From the NCBI GenBank assembly GCA_963706885.1, contig CAVPNX010000014.1, positions 62,001-126,000 on the forward strand: a stretch of 64,000 bases of DNA, in the 5' to 3' direction. Shown here piece by piece: positions 7,732-16,025 of the stretch. Under the pieces are notes generated by a model. It was not told the origin of the DNA. It saw only the letters and a list, made by a program, of their open reading frames with translations, and ran no database searches. The DNA comes from Prado023 sp963706885 (GTDB lineage: Bacteria > Actinomycetota > Actinomycetes > S36-B12 > CAIYMF01). The stretch's first letter is position 1. Every line of letters begins with the position of its first letter. A program made the translations under genes and the position numbers.

Positions 7732-8460
7732 TCAGGCGGCTGGTGCGACCGGGGTCCGCCGGATCACCACACGTGACACCTCGGCAGTCGGGGAGAAGGT
7801 CAGGCCCGGGAGTTCCGAGGCCGCCACAGGTGTCGGTGCCTGACCAACGAAGACCGGCAACGGCGTGCGCATGACCTTGCCGGTCGCCGGGTCCGTCATG
7901 GGCTTTCCGGTCGTCGGGTCCAGCGTGATCTCCCAGACAGTGAATCCCAGTCGGCCAGAGCAACCGGCCCTGAAGTTGATCCCGTCGATGAACCCGCCGT
8001 TGACGAACCGGAACTCCATGACCTTGCGCTTCGGTCGCTGCACCGACACCCACTCGCCGCGCTGCTTGTCCTCGAGCTGGATCGTTCGCACGTTCGTGAG
8101 CGGCCGGGTCGAGGTGATCCGCCCACGGACCTCGATGAGGTTCGGCTTGCCCGCCGGTCTTGCCGACCGGGTGGGTCAGGCGGATCGCGCCAGCCGGCCT
8201 GCTCATGCCAGATGTACAGCGCCCTTGGCCGCCCCGGTGGTCACTCCCGGCCCGAAGCCAGCGCGTGGACCCTCGACTGAGGCCGGGAGCGTGGCGCGCT
8301 TCGGGTTGCAGGTGTTGCGGAACTTCAGCGGCGCCGGAGCAGTCGGGGTGGTCGTCGTCTCCGGAGTGGTGGGCGGGGTCGTCTCGGTCGCCATGGCGGG
8401 GGACGCCAGGAGCGTGGACGCGGCCAGCGCCCCCGACAGGGCCAGGATGCGGATGCGCAT
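7732..8460 (-). pseudogene. Secreted protein of unknown function, reading frame broken by three +1 insertions
   Basis: ATG 8460 opens a signal peptide (MRIRILALSGALAASTLLA...ASPAMA), then a Thr/Pro linker. The frame is lost near 8223, 8192 and 8151. Dropping one base at each place (two sit in C/G triplets) gives a continuous protein of about 241 residues through YIWHEQAG, IRLTHPVGK and PNLIEVRGRITSTRPLTN into the long C-terminal frame ending at 7732. The restored product keeps two Cys residues (NTCNPKR and RAGCSGR) that could pair outside the cell. No family is recognised. It is either a sequencing artefact, as elsewhere in this window, or a real decayed gene. Confidence 0.65.
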
Positions 8461-8613
8461 GTGTGCCTCCTTCAGGTTCGGTCCACCGTGGTGGTGGACA
8501 TATCCAGCACGCTACGGCTGCCGTCGGGGGCATCGCCTCCACCTGGCGCAATCGCGGCGCTAAGGTCCGCCCATGGCGTGGGCGATCCCGGCTGCGCCGG
8601 CCTGGCGGATCAG

Positions 8614-8994
8614 TCAGAGCCGGCCGAGGAACGCCCCTCGGTCGACGATGGCCCGCACCACACGCCCGGAGGCGATCTCGCGAGCCGGCCCGCCCTCGGG
8701 ACCGTCGATGGGCACCTCACGGGCCACCACGTCGAACGACATCCCGCGGTCCTGCTCGGAGACCTCGGTGACCTCGACCTCGACATCGGTCCCGATGGCA
8801 GAGGCCCGGCGGTGGCGCATCCAGACCTCAACCCCGACCGTGGTGCTGGTCGAGTCCACCCGTGCCGCCGCCGCGGCCACTGTGGCTGCTTCCATCCACG
8901 CCAACAGGCGGGGCGTGGCCAGGACCGGCACGTCGCCACTGCCCAGCGCGATCGCGGTGTCAGCGTCGGTCACGGTGAAGCGCAGCACGGTCAT
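8614..8994 (-). CDS. Hotdog-fold thioesterase (FlK/thioesterase-like)
   Basis: The 126-residue product has hotdog-fold features. The central helix PRLLAWMEAATVAAA is followed by the strand STSTTVGVEVWMRHRRASAIGTDVEVEVTEV, the arrangement seen in fluoroacetyl-CoA thioesterase-like and other small acyl-CoA thioesterases. The catalytic triad characteristic of FlK cannot be verified by eye. It follows pilT on the same strand, with 30 bp between its ATG and the pilT stop. The substrate is unknown. Confidence 0.75.
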   Translation of the reverse strand: MTVLRFTVTDADTAIALGSGDVPVLATPRLLAWMEAATVAAAAARVDSTSTTVGVEVWMRHRRASAIGTDVEVEVTEVSEQDRGMSFDVVAREVPIDGPEGGPAREIASGRVVRAIVDRGAFLGRL

Positions 8995-9024
8995 GGGGAC
9001 GAGACTAGGCGCCGAACAGGCCGG

Positions 9025-10167
9025 TCAGGACACGAGGCCCAGCCTGCGCAGCTCCACCATCAGGTCGTGCGGGTTGCTCGAGGCGGCCAACGCGGCATCC
9101 AGGCTGACGATCCCATCGCGGTACAGGACCGTGAGGTGCTGGTCGAAGGTCTGCATGCCGTAGTAGCCGCCCTCGCTGACCAGCGAGGAGAGCATCGAGG
9201 TCTTGCTCGGGTCGGCGATCGCGTCGGCCACACGTCCCGTGTTGACGCACACCTCCATCACGACCGCCCGGCCGCGGCCGTCGGCACGCAGGACCAGCCG
9301 CTGGCAGAGGATCCCACGCAGGGCACCGGCCAGCGAGAATCGCACCTGCTGCTGCTCGTGCGGGGGGAAGAAGTCGATGATGCGGGCCACCGTCTCCTGG
9401 GCGTCGACCGTGTGCAGGGTGGACATGACCAGGTGGCCGGTCTCGGCCGCCGTGATCGCCGCCTTGACGGTCTCCAGGTCGCGCATCTCCCCGACCATGA
9501 TCACGTCCGGGTCCTGGCGCATGGCACCACGCATGGCGGTCGCGAAGTCCTCGGTGTCCACGTGCACCTCGCGCTGGCTGATCATCCCCAGCTTGTCGAA
9601 GTGCACGATCTCGATCGGGTCCTCGATCGTGACGATGTTGACCTCACGATGGCTGTTGACGTGGTCGATCATGCCGGCCAGGGTCGTCGACTTCCCGGAG
9701 CCGGTCGGTCCGGTCACCAGGACCAGCCCGCGCGGCTCGGTCGCCAGGGCGGACACCACAGCGGGAAGGCCGAGGTTCTCCAGCGGATCAGCTCCGATGG
9801 CGACACGGCGGAACACCATTCCCGCCGATCCCCGCTGGCGGAAGGCATTGACCCGGAACCGGCCGAGGCCCTCGATCGCATAGGCGAAGTCCGCCTCGCA
9901 GGTGCGTTCGAAGTACTCGACAAGGTCGGAGCGCAGGACCTGGCGAACCATGTGCTCGGTGTCGTCGGCGGTCAGCTCGGGGGCCTGCAGCTTGCGCAGC
10001 CGCCCATCGATGCGCACCCGCGGGGGCGACCCGACCTTGACGTGCAGGTCCGAACCCCCGGATTCGACCAGGGCGCGCAAGTACGGTTCGACGGACCGGG
10101 CTGATGTTGCCCGGGTCGAACGTTCCGGCATCCCGAAGGAGACCGAACCCACGGATGAAAGGCTCAC
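9025..10167 (-). CDS. pilT: PilT-like type IV pilus twitching ATPase
   Basis: The product is 380 residues and belongs to the secretion ATPase/PilT family. An N-terminal domain contains LRALVESGGSDLHVKVGSPP. The ATPase core has Walker A GPTGSGKST, the Asp box IVTIEDPIE, Walker B QDPDVIMVGEMRD and the His box ETGHLVMSTLHT. The family retracts type IV pili. No pilin, PilB, PilC or prepilin peptidase gene is in the window, so it is an orphan here. The start may be GTG 10167 or a later codon such as ATG 10131; neither has a strong SD. Confidence 0.92.
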   Translation of the reverse strand: MSLSSVGSVSFGMPERSTRATSARSVEPYLRALVESGGSDLHVKVGSPPRVRIDGRLRKLQAPELTADDTEHMVRQVLRSDLVEYFERTCEADFAYAIEGLGRFRVNAFRQRGSAGMVFRRVAIGADPLENLGLPAVVSALATEPRGLVLVTGPTGSGKSTTLAGMIDHVNSHREVNIVTIEDPIEIVHFDKLGMISQREVHVDTEDFATAMRGAMRQDPDVIMVGEMRDLETVKAAITAAETGHLVMSTLHTVDAQETVARIIDFFPPHEQQQVRFSLAGALRGILCQRLVLRADGRGRAVVMEVCVNTGRVADAIADPSKTSMLSSLVSEGGYYGMQTFDQHLTVLYRDGIVSLDAALAASSNPHDLMVELRRLGLVS

Positions 10168-10236
10168 GTCGGTCTATTCGACCGGTGGGGTCCGGGTCTT
10201 GATCGTTACCCCGATCGGAGCAGCGCCGGACATGCA

Positions 10237-10266
10237 CCGAGGAGGGACCGCGGGGTCCCTCCTCGG
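10237..10266 (-). terminator. Terminator downstream of the bL37 gene
   Basis: A perfect 13-bp stem, CCGAGGAGGGACC / GGTCCCTCCTCGG, with a 4-nt loop (GCGG) lies 15 bp after the bL37 stop in its direction of transcription, before the same-strand pilT gene. Confidence 0.85.
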
Positions 10267-10281
10267 ATGGTCCAGCCTCGC

Positions 10282-10356
10282 TCAGGCGTTGGGGCGACGG
10301 CCGTGGTTGGCCCCATTGCCCTTGCGGGAACGGCGCTTGCGGGCGCGCTTGCTCAT
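10282..10356 (-). CDS. Ribosomal protein bL37 (24 residues)
   Basis: A very short gene too small for ordinary ORF calling encodes a 24-residue basic peptide beginning MSKRARKRRSRKG and ending GANHGRRPNA. This is the actinobacterial bL37 pattern (KR-rich start, conserved ANHG-RPN end), a 50S subunit component seen in mycobacterial ribosome structures. A clear SD (GAGGAG) lies 5 nt before the ATG, and a strong terminator follows, so it is a self-contained monocistronic unit. Confidence 0.9.
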   Translation of the reverse strand: MSKRARKRRSRKGNGANHGRRPNA

Positions 10357-10492
10357 GTCGACTCCTCAGGTCCTACGGATGCCCCATGGTCGCACACCGG
10401 CGCAGGGCGGGGGAAATCCCCGTCCGAGGGGTCCCGGCACGCTGGCCGGCGCACCGGCCCGGTCCGCGGACCGACGCGCTAGCGTCAGCCCC

Positions 10493-10888
10493 GTGGCGAC
10501 CGAGTGGCAGCTCGACGACGTGAACGCCCTGCCTGAGATCACTGCGTTCTTCAGTGCAACTCCCCTCGGGGCGGCGACCTTCGGCTGGACGAGCGGGGTG
10601 GTCGCCGGCCTGGGACCGGCGGTGGTGAGGCTCACCGCGACACAGGTGACGTTCCGCAACCGGATCGGCTTCGCCTGGATCTGGCTGCCGGGGACGTGGC
10701 TGGCCCATCCACACGCTCCCGTCGTGCTGTCCCTGGGGCTGCGCCACGCGATCGACAGCGACCGCTGGAAGCAGGTCGTCGAGCCCTACCCCGGCCGCTG
10801 GATGCACCACCTCGAGGTGAGCGATCCAGCGGACCTCGACGACGAGGTCGCCGGATGGGTCGCCCACGCCTACCACGCGGGGACCTGA
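10493..10888 (+). CDS. Conserved hypothetical protein, 131 residues
   Basis: GTG 10493 lies 7 nt after a TAGCGT -10 box (10480-10485), so the gene is probably leaderless. The protein has alternating beta-rich segments (VVRLTATQVTFRNRIGFAWIWLPG) with no signal peptide and no clear membrane helix. It ends in an acidic helix (DPADLDDEVAGWVAHAYHAG). No family or catalytic motif is recognised. It is divergent from bL37. Confidence 0.75.
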   Translation: MATEWQLDDVNALPEITAFFSATPLGAATFGWTSGVVAGLGPAVVRLTATQVTFRNRIGFAWIWLPGTWLAHPHAPVVLSLGLRHAIDSDRWKQVVEPYPGRWMHHLEVSDPADLDDEVAGWVAHAYHAGT

Positions 10889-11003
10889 CGGCCCGATCGA
10901 CCACGCAGCAGGGACTTCCGGCCCTCGCCCCAGGCAGATCCGTCCTGCCACACTGGGCTACGGGTGCCTGCGTGCCCACGCTGGTGCACCCGTTGGAGGA
11001 GCC

Positions 11004-11756
11004 ATGCGGCACGCACCACGTACGATCCTGTCGACCATGGCGGCACTGCTGCTGGCCGGAACGGCCGCCGGAGTTGCGTTCGGAGCTGACGCGTCCGGGT
11101 GTCAGGGGTCCGCCACGTCGACCACGGCGACCGGGCAGGAGATCCAGACCGTCACCGCTCCTGGTCCCGGAGCCACCCAGGATGATCCGTTCACCGTGGA
11201 CTTCGACGGCCCGGTTGCCTGGGAGGGGTCCTCCGAGGCGGTGATCGCCAACGGGACCTGGACGGTCCGGGCCATGCCGTTCACGTTCACCGGCGAGGTG
11301 ACGAACAGCTCGGGGGCAACAACAGCGCAGGGGACGGTGACCCCCGACGAGTACCTGCCGTTCGCCATCCCAGGGCTGGTCCTGGTGACCATCGACCTTG
11401 CCGGTGAGGGTGGCGCCTCCTGCAGCGTGTCCGGGTGGATCCAGTTCTCGGGCAACCCGCTGTCGTCCCCCGTCGGGTGGGTCGCGATCGGCCTGGCCGT
11501 GCTGGGCGGCATCGGGATGCTGGTGCTGCTGCGGATGCTCATCCACGTACCGGCCGTCCCTGTCGGTCAGAACCGGATCGGGCGCACGATCCTCGGGGTC
11601 CTGGCCGGCCTCGTGCTCGGTGTTGGTGTGGCTGCCCTGCTGGTCATGTACGGGGTGGTGGCCCTGGGCACGATGACCCCGCTGCTGGTGGTGGGTGGGA
11701 CGACCCTGTTCGGGTTCATCCTGGGCCTGCTGCCCCGCCGGGGCGCAGCGGCGTAG
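11004..11756 (+). CDS. Exported protein with C-terminal membrane helices, unknown function
   Basis: The product is 250 residues. A Sec-type signal peptide (MRHAPRTILSTMAALLLAGTAAGVAFG) is followed by an extracytoplasmic Thr/Ser-rich beta domain of about 110 residues. That domain carries two Cys residues (ASGCQGS and ASCSVSG) that could form a disulfide. Three hydrophobic helices follow: VGWVAIGLAVLGGIGMLVLL, TILGVLAGLVLGVGVAALLV and one near the end. The C-terminus is short and basic (LPRRGAAA). No family is recognised. It is convergent with the next gene, 7 bp apart. Confidence 0.78.
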   Translation: MRHAPRTILSTMAALLLAGTAAGVAFGADASGCQGSATSTTATGQEIQTVTAPGPGATQDDPFTVDFDGPVAWEGSSEAVIANGTWTVRAMPFTFTGEVTNSSGATTAQGTVTPDEYLPFAIPGLVLVTIDLAGEGGASCSVSGWIQFSGNPLSSPVGWVAIGLAVLGGIGMLVLLRMLIHVPAVPVGQNRIGRTILGVLAGLVLGVGVAALLVMYGVVALGTMTPLLVVGGTTLFGFILGLLPRRGAAA

Positions 11757-11763
11757 AAGCGGC

Positions 11764-12220
11764 TCAGGAGGGCAGCTCGACGGTCGGCGTGTGCGCGTCG
11801 ATCAGGGCGGCGATGCCCGGGGCGGCGGCCTCGACGTAGCCACGTGCCGACCCGCGCACCCGCCGGTAGGCCCGGCGCGCCGTCACCTGGCTGGTGCGTT
11901 CGGCACGGTCGTCGGTGATCGACAGGAGTGCCTCGGCCATGCTCGTGCGCTGCGTGGTCAGGATGTCGGCCAGCGGCTGGCCGGTGGTGACGTGCTGCTG
12001 GTAGAACGGGTCGAGCTGGTCGGCGAACGGATCGAGCAGCCCATCGACCGCGCTGGGGACGATGCCCGGGCGGATCCCGGTCAGGACCCGGTAGGCCGAC
12101 CGGATGGCCATCCCGGAGAGGCCCGACGTCCGACAGCACCTCGTCCTCGATGAGCACGCAGGCATCGGACACCACGCCGGGTCGGGCGCCGGGGGCAGTC
12201 AGGTACGTGGACAGGTGCAC
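11764..12220 (-). CDS. DUF6918 family protein (one +1 frameshift near 12123)
   Basis: GTG 12220 opens VHLSTYLTAPGARPGVVSDA, which continues CVLIEDEVLSDVG. The frame is lost at a GGG triplet at about 12122-12124. Removing one G gives LSGMAIRSAYRVLTGIRPG and a product of about 151 residues. The restored order (degenerate N-terminal helix, 'GLSG-A-K/R-AY', 'PG-VP-AVDGLL', 'LEPFY', C-terminal helix) matches my recollection of the DUF6918 family of actinobacterial alpha-helical proteins. The role is unknown. Confidence 0.78.
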
Positions 12221-12269
12221 GGCGACAATCCTGCCGCGTGTCGACGCGTGCGGTCAGGTTGGACGCGGC

Positions 12270-12545
12270 TCAGGGCACCGTCGGTGGTTCGTACCGGATC
12301 CGGACGCTGGCGAACTCGGCCACGAGCCGGGAGCGCAGCTGGGTGGGGGCGACATCGCAGCAGGACCGGGCGACCAGGGACTTCAGGACCCGTTCGACGT
12401 CGAACTCGTGCAGGCACGGGCCACATTCCTGCAGGTGGTGGGCGATCTTCTCGTGGTCGGGTGGCCCGATCTCGCCGTCGAGGAACTCGTACAGGTGCTC
12501 CAGGGCCGACCGGCAGTCCAGCTCGTGGGGGTTTCCGCAGCTCAT
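12270..12545 (-). CDS. rsrA: Zinc-dependent redox-sensing anti-sigma factor (RsrA/RshA)
   Basis: The product is 91 residues from ATG 12545 (MSCGNPHELDCRSALEHLYEFLDGEIG). The ZAS signature HxxxCxxC is present as HLQECGPC, and a CC pair lies later in ARSCCD. This is the thiol-disulfide switch that releases SigR/SigH when oxidised. In the sequence as given the frame is continuous with sigR. One extra G in the GGGGG run just before the ATG would explain this: without it, sigR ends at a TGA overlapping this ATG (ATGA), the usual arrangement. Confidence 0.9.
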   Translation of the reverse strand: MSCGNPHELDCRSALEHLYEFLDGEIGPPDHEKIAHHLQECGPCLHEFDVERVLKSLVARSCCDVAPTQLRSRLVAEFASVRIRYEPPTVP

Positions 12546-13157
12546 GACCGATCCCCCTGGGCTTCCGGCCGGGATCAGGCCACGCTCGACCGCGTAGTCC
12601 TCGAGCTGGGTGCGCAACAGCTTGCGACCGCGGTGCAGCCGCGACATGACCGTGCCCACCGGAGTGCCCATGATCTCGGCGATCTCCTTGTAGGCGAACC
12701 CCTCGACGTCGGCGTAGTAGACCGCCATGCGGAACTCCTCGGGCAGGGCCGCCAGCGCGGCGGTGACATCGGAGTCGGGCAGCCCGTCGAGGGCCTCGGC
12801 CTCGGCCGAGCGCAGGCCCCCGCTGGTGTGCCCCTCGGCACGGGCCATCTGCCAGTCCTCGACGTCGTCGGTGGAGGACTGCAGCGGCTCGCGCTGCTTC
12901 TTGCGGTAGGAGTTGATGAACGTGTTGGTCTGGATCCGGTACAGCCACGCCCGCAGGTTCGTGCCGTCCTTGTACTGGTGGAAGGCCGCAAACGCCTTGA
13001 GGAACGTCTCCTGGACCAGGTCCTCGGCCTCCGCGGGATTGCGCGTGAGCTTCAGGGCCGCGCTGTACAGCGCGTCCAGGTGGGGCAGGGCATCGCGCTC
13101 GAACCGGGCCGACCGCGCGGCGTCCGACTCAGTCGGCGGCGGGCTTGCGGCTGTCAT
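12542..13157 (-). CDS. sigR: ECF sigma factor SigR/SigH (thiol-oxidative stress)
   Basis: Start ATG 13157. The product is about 204 residues once the extra G at about 12553-12557 is ignored. Region 2 reads LYSAALKLTRNPAEAEDLVQETFLKAF and FHQYKDGTNLRAWLYRIQTN. Region 4 reads LPEEFRMAVYYADVEGFAYKEIAEIMGTPVGTVMSRLHRGRKLL. These and the adjacent RsrA identify the SigR/SigH group controlling thioredoxin and mycothiol genes. A canonical SigR promoter lies upstream (13254-13282), so it is self-activating. The C-terminus is DYAVERGLIPAGSPG before the frameshift run. Confidence 0.93.
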
Positions 13158-13253
13158 GGCACCTGAGCCTAGCGGCACACCTGTGGCCGCCCCACTCGTG
13201 ATGGCTTCGTCGTCCAGCTGGACCAGCAACTCGGGCTCCTCGTCGTCGCAGGT

Positions 13254-13282
13254 GACAACGCCCGGCAGCGTCGGCCCATTCC
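13254..13282 (-). promoter_or_regulatory. SigR-type promoter of the sigR-rsrA operon
   Basis: On the minus strand GGAAT (13282-13278) is followed by exactly 18 nt and GTTGTC (13259-13254). This is the GGAAT-N18-GTT consensus for SigR/SigH promoters. It implies positive autoregulation with a leader of roughly 90 nt. The divergent MFS gene has its own TACTCT -10 box at 13296-13301, next to it. Confidence 0.8.
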
Positions 13283-13308
13283 CGCCGTGCGGTCCTACTC
13301 TGGGTGCC

Positions 13309-14560
13309 GTGGCGACTCGCGCGCAGGACCGGCGCTGGCTGACGCGCAACGTCAAGGTGCTCTCCGGGGTCTCCCTGGCCCAGGATGCGGCCAGCGAGCT
13401 GATGTACCCGCTGCTGCCGATCCTGCTGACCACGACGCTGGGTGCCCCTGCCGCGGTGGTGGGGCTCATCGAGGGCGTGGCTGAGGGCGTCGCTGCGGCG
13501 ATGAAGTACTTGTCCGGGCGCTGGTCGGACAGGTTCGGCCGCAAGCCGGCAGTGGTGGGCGGCTACGGCCTGGCGGCCTTCGGCAAGGTGGTGATTGCGG
13601 CCGCAGCGGTCTGGCCCGTCGTCCTGCTCGGACGGGTCGTCGACCGCATCGGCAAGGGCATCCGCGGGGCACCACGCGATGCGCTGCTCGCCGACGGCGT
13701 CCCCCCTGAGGCCATGGGCAAGGTGTTCGGATTCCATCGTGCGGCCGACACCCTGGGGGCGGTCATCGGCCCGCTGCTCGGCCTGGCCATCCTCACGGCC
13801 ACGGGTGACGACATCGGCCTGGCCCTCTGGATCGCGGTGATCCCGGCCGTGATCAGTGTGGCCCTGGCCACCCTCACCCGGGAGACCCGCCCTGCGGCGG
13901 CGCAGCGAACCCCCGGCAGGGCGGGTACCGCCGAGGCGACCCGGACCGACGACGCGCGCGCCGCTCCCCCGCCGCGTCCGCGCGCTGGCCGGCGTCCTGG
14001 GCCTGTTCGCGCTGGTCAACTTCCCGGACGCCCTGATCCTGCTGCGGGTCAACGAACTCGGCTACAGCGCAGCCCAGGTGACGGGCGCATACGCGCTGTT
14101 CAACCTGGCCAGCGCGGCCATCGCCTACCCGGCTGGCGCCCTGAGCGACCGGTGGCCACGCTCCCGCGTGTACGCCCTGGGCTTGGCCTGCTTCGCCGTG
14201 GGGTACATCGGGTTGGGGCTGGTGGAGGGCGCAGGGGCGGTGGTGGCGCTGCTCGTCGTCTACGGCGGGTTCGCGGGAATCACCGACGGGGTCGGCAAGG
14301 CATGGATCAGCGCCTTGGCCCCGCCGGACGTGCGCGGCCACGCTCAGGGGCTCCTCCAGGGCCTGGCCGGGGTCGGGATCCTGGTGGCCGGACTCTGGGC
14401 CGGCCTCCTGTGGACGGCGGGACCCGGTTCGGGAGTTGTGCCGCTGCTGGTCTCGGGAACCGTCGCCGCAGGCTGCGCCCTGGGGCTCTGGCTGTTCGGC
14501 CGCAGGCTGGATCCGGACGTGGACGTGACCGGCGCCCGGGGACTCAGCGGCGCTGGATGA
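13309..14560 (+). CDS. MFS transporter (one +1 frameshift near 13966-13970)
   Basis: GTG 13309 is placed 7 nt after a TACTCT -10 box (leaderless). The first frame gives the N-terminal half with the MFS loop GRWSDRFGRKPAVVGG, then AADTLGAVIGPLLG. The frame breaks at a CCCCC run in the central cytoplasmic loop. Removing one C joins ...AAP to RRVRALAGVLGLFALVNFPD and the C-terminal six-helix half (GALSDRWPRSRVYALGL, the second MFS loop). The restored length is about 416 residues. The substrate is unknown. The 3' end overlaps rsmB by 17 bp, tail to tail. Confidence 0.87.
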
Positions 14561-16025
14561 GGGCGGCGAACATGCCGTCCGTGTCGTGCTCCCCCGGCCA
14601 GAGCCGCACGTACTGTCCGGCCACCGAACCGGCCGGGAGCGCGAGCTCCGGGCGCTCCCCCACCGGCAGGACGGTGCCGCCGAGTCGATCCGCCGTGGCG
14701 ACCACGGCCTCTGTCTCGGCAAGGTGCGGCGAACAGGTCACGTACAGGACCAGACCACCAGGGCGCACCACCTCGAGGGCGCGAGCCAGCAGACGGCGCT
14801 GCAGTGCCGTGAGCTCGGCGAGATCCTCGGCCGACCGGCGCCACCTCGATTCGGGGCGCCGGCGCAGCGCCCCCAGCCCGGTGCACGGTGCGTCGAGCAG
14901 GACCCGGTCGTAGCCGGTGCCGATGTCGTCGACCGTGGCGTCGGCGACCAGGACGTCGTGGCGGCCCCGGACCGGTCGCAGGGAGGCCCGGACCAGGTCG
15001 GCACGATGGGGGTGCAGCTCGACGGCGGTGAGCGACCCGCCGCGCGCGGTGACCTGTCCGGCCAGCAGGGCCGCCTTGCCACCGGGTCCGGCGCACATGT
15101 CCAACCAGCGCGTGTCCGTCCCGTCGAGCGCTGCGTCGGCCAGGGCAAGGGCAACCACCTGGCTGCCCTCGTCCTGCACGCCGGCCGCGCCGGTGGCCAC
15201 CTCCGGGATCGTCGCCGGGTTGACGGCATCAACCCGGATCGCCAGGCGCGACAGGGCGCCGTCGTGGGCGGACACTCCCTGCTGCGCGAGGCTGGCCGAC
15301 AGCTCAGCGCGACCCAGCGTGCGCGCGACCAGCGTGACCGCACCCGAGGTGTTGTCCGCGAGCAGCTCGGCCCGGGTGTCGTCCCAGGTGCGCTGCGGTT
15401 TCGTCGTGGCCAGCGCGTCGTGGATGCCACCGACGATCCACCCCGGGTGCGAGGTCGCGACCGACAGGTGCGCCACCGGGTCCGACGCCATGGCGGGCAG
15501 CGCCCGGGAGGCGACCAGGTGCTCGATCCAGTCCTCCGCGGAGCCCCCACGGGCGACCCGCCGCAGGACGGCGTTGGCGAACCCCGCCGCGCCCTGGTTG
15601 ACCGTCTGGCGGGCCAGCTCGACGGTCTCCCCGACGGCGGCGTGGTCGCTGACGCGCATGTTGTGCAGCTGGTGCACCCCCAGGCGCAGCGCGTTGAGCA
15701 GCTCGGGCTGGAGGGTGTCCAGGCCCCGGTCCACGCAGTCCGCGAGGATCGCGTCGTGCCTGCCACGCCAGCGCAGCGCACCGTAGCCGAGCTCGGTGGC
15801 GAATCCCGCATCACGCCCGGAGAGCCGGTGATGGGCCAGGATCCGGGGCCAGGCGATGTTCGCGTAGGCGCCGTCGAGCTCGACGGCGCGGAACAGGTCC
15901 AGGGCCGCCAATCGGGCGGGATCCATCCGCGCGGTCCGGCCCGCCGGCTTCCCGGAGGAGGTGGCGGGTGGACGCCCACCGGAGGCGGGTTTCCCCCCAC
16001 GGGTTCGGTCCCGGTTGTCAGCCAA
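14544..16025 (-). CDS. rsmB: 16S rRNA (cytosine-967-C5) methyltransferase RsmB
   Basis: The product is 493 residues. An N-terminal NusB-like RNA-binding domain (DLFRAVELDGAYANIAWPRIL ... RQTVNQGAAGFANAVLRRV) precedes a SAM methyltransferase domain with DMCAGPGGKAALLA. The two catalytic cysteines are in DAPCTGLGALRRRPE and VLYVTCSPH. The TTG at 16025 overlaps the fmt stop by 8 nt and adds a Lys/Arg/Gly-rich tail. An ATG at 15926 (MDPARLAALDLF) is an alternative but has no SD. It is the last gene of the def-fmt-rsmB translation cluster. Confidence 0.93.
   Translation of the reverse strand: MADNRDRTRGGKPASGGRPPATSSGKPAGRTARMDPARLAALDLFRAVELDGAYANIAWPRILAHHRLSGRDAGFATELGYGALRWRGRHDAILADCVDRGLDTLQPELLNALRLGVHQLHNMRVSDHAAVGETVELARQTVNQGAAGFANAVLRRVARGGSAEDWIEHLVASRALPAMASDPVAHLSVATSHPGWIVGGIHDALATTKPQRTWDDTRAELLADNTSGAVTLVARTLGRAELSASLAQQGVSAHDGALSRLAIRVDAVNPATIPEVATGAAGVQDEGSQVVALALADAALDGTDTRWLDMCAGPGGKAALLAGQVTARGGSLTAVELHPHRADLVRASLRPVRGRHDVLVADATVDDIGTGYDRVLLDAPCTGLGALRRRPESRWRRSAEDLAELTALQRRLLARALEVVRPGGLVLYVTCSPHLAETEAVVATADRLGGTVLPVGERPELALPAGSVAGQYVRLWPGEHDTDGMFAALIQRR

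Noticed and set aside
8461..10104. Long plus-strand open frame opposite pilT and the thioesterase
   Set aside because: Shadow of conserved minus-strand genes with clear motifs.
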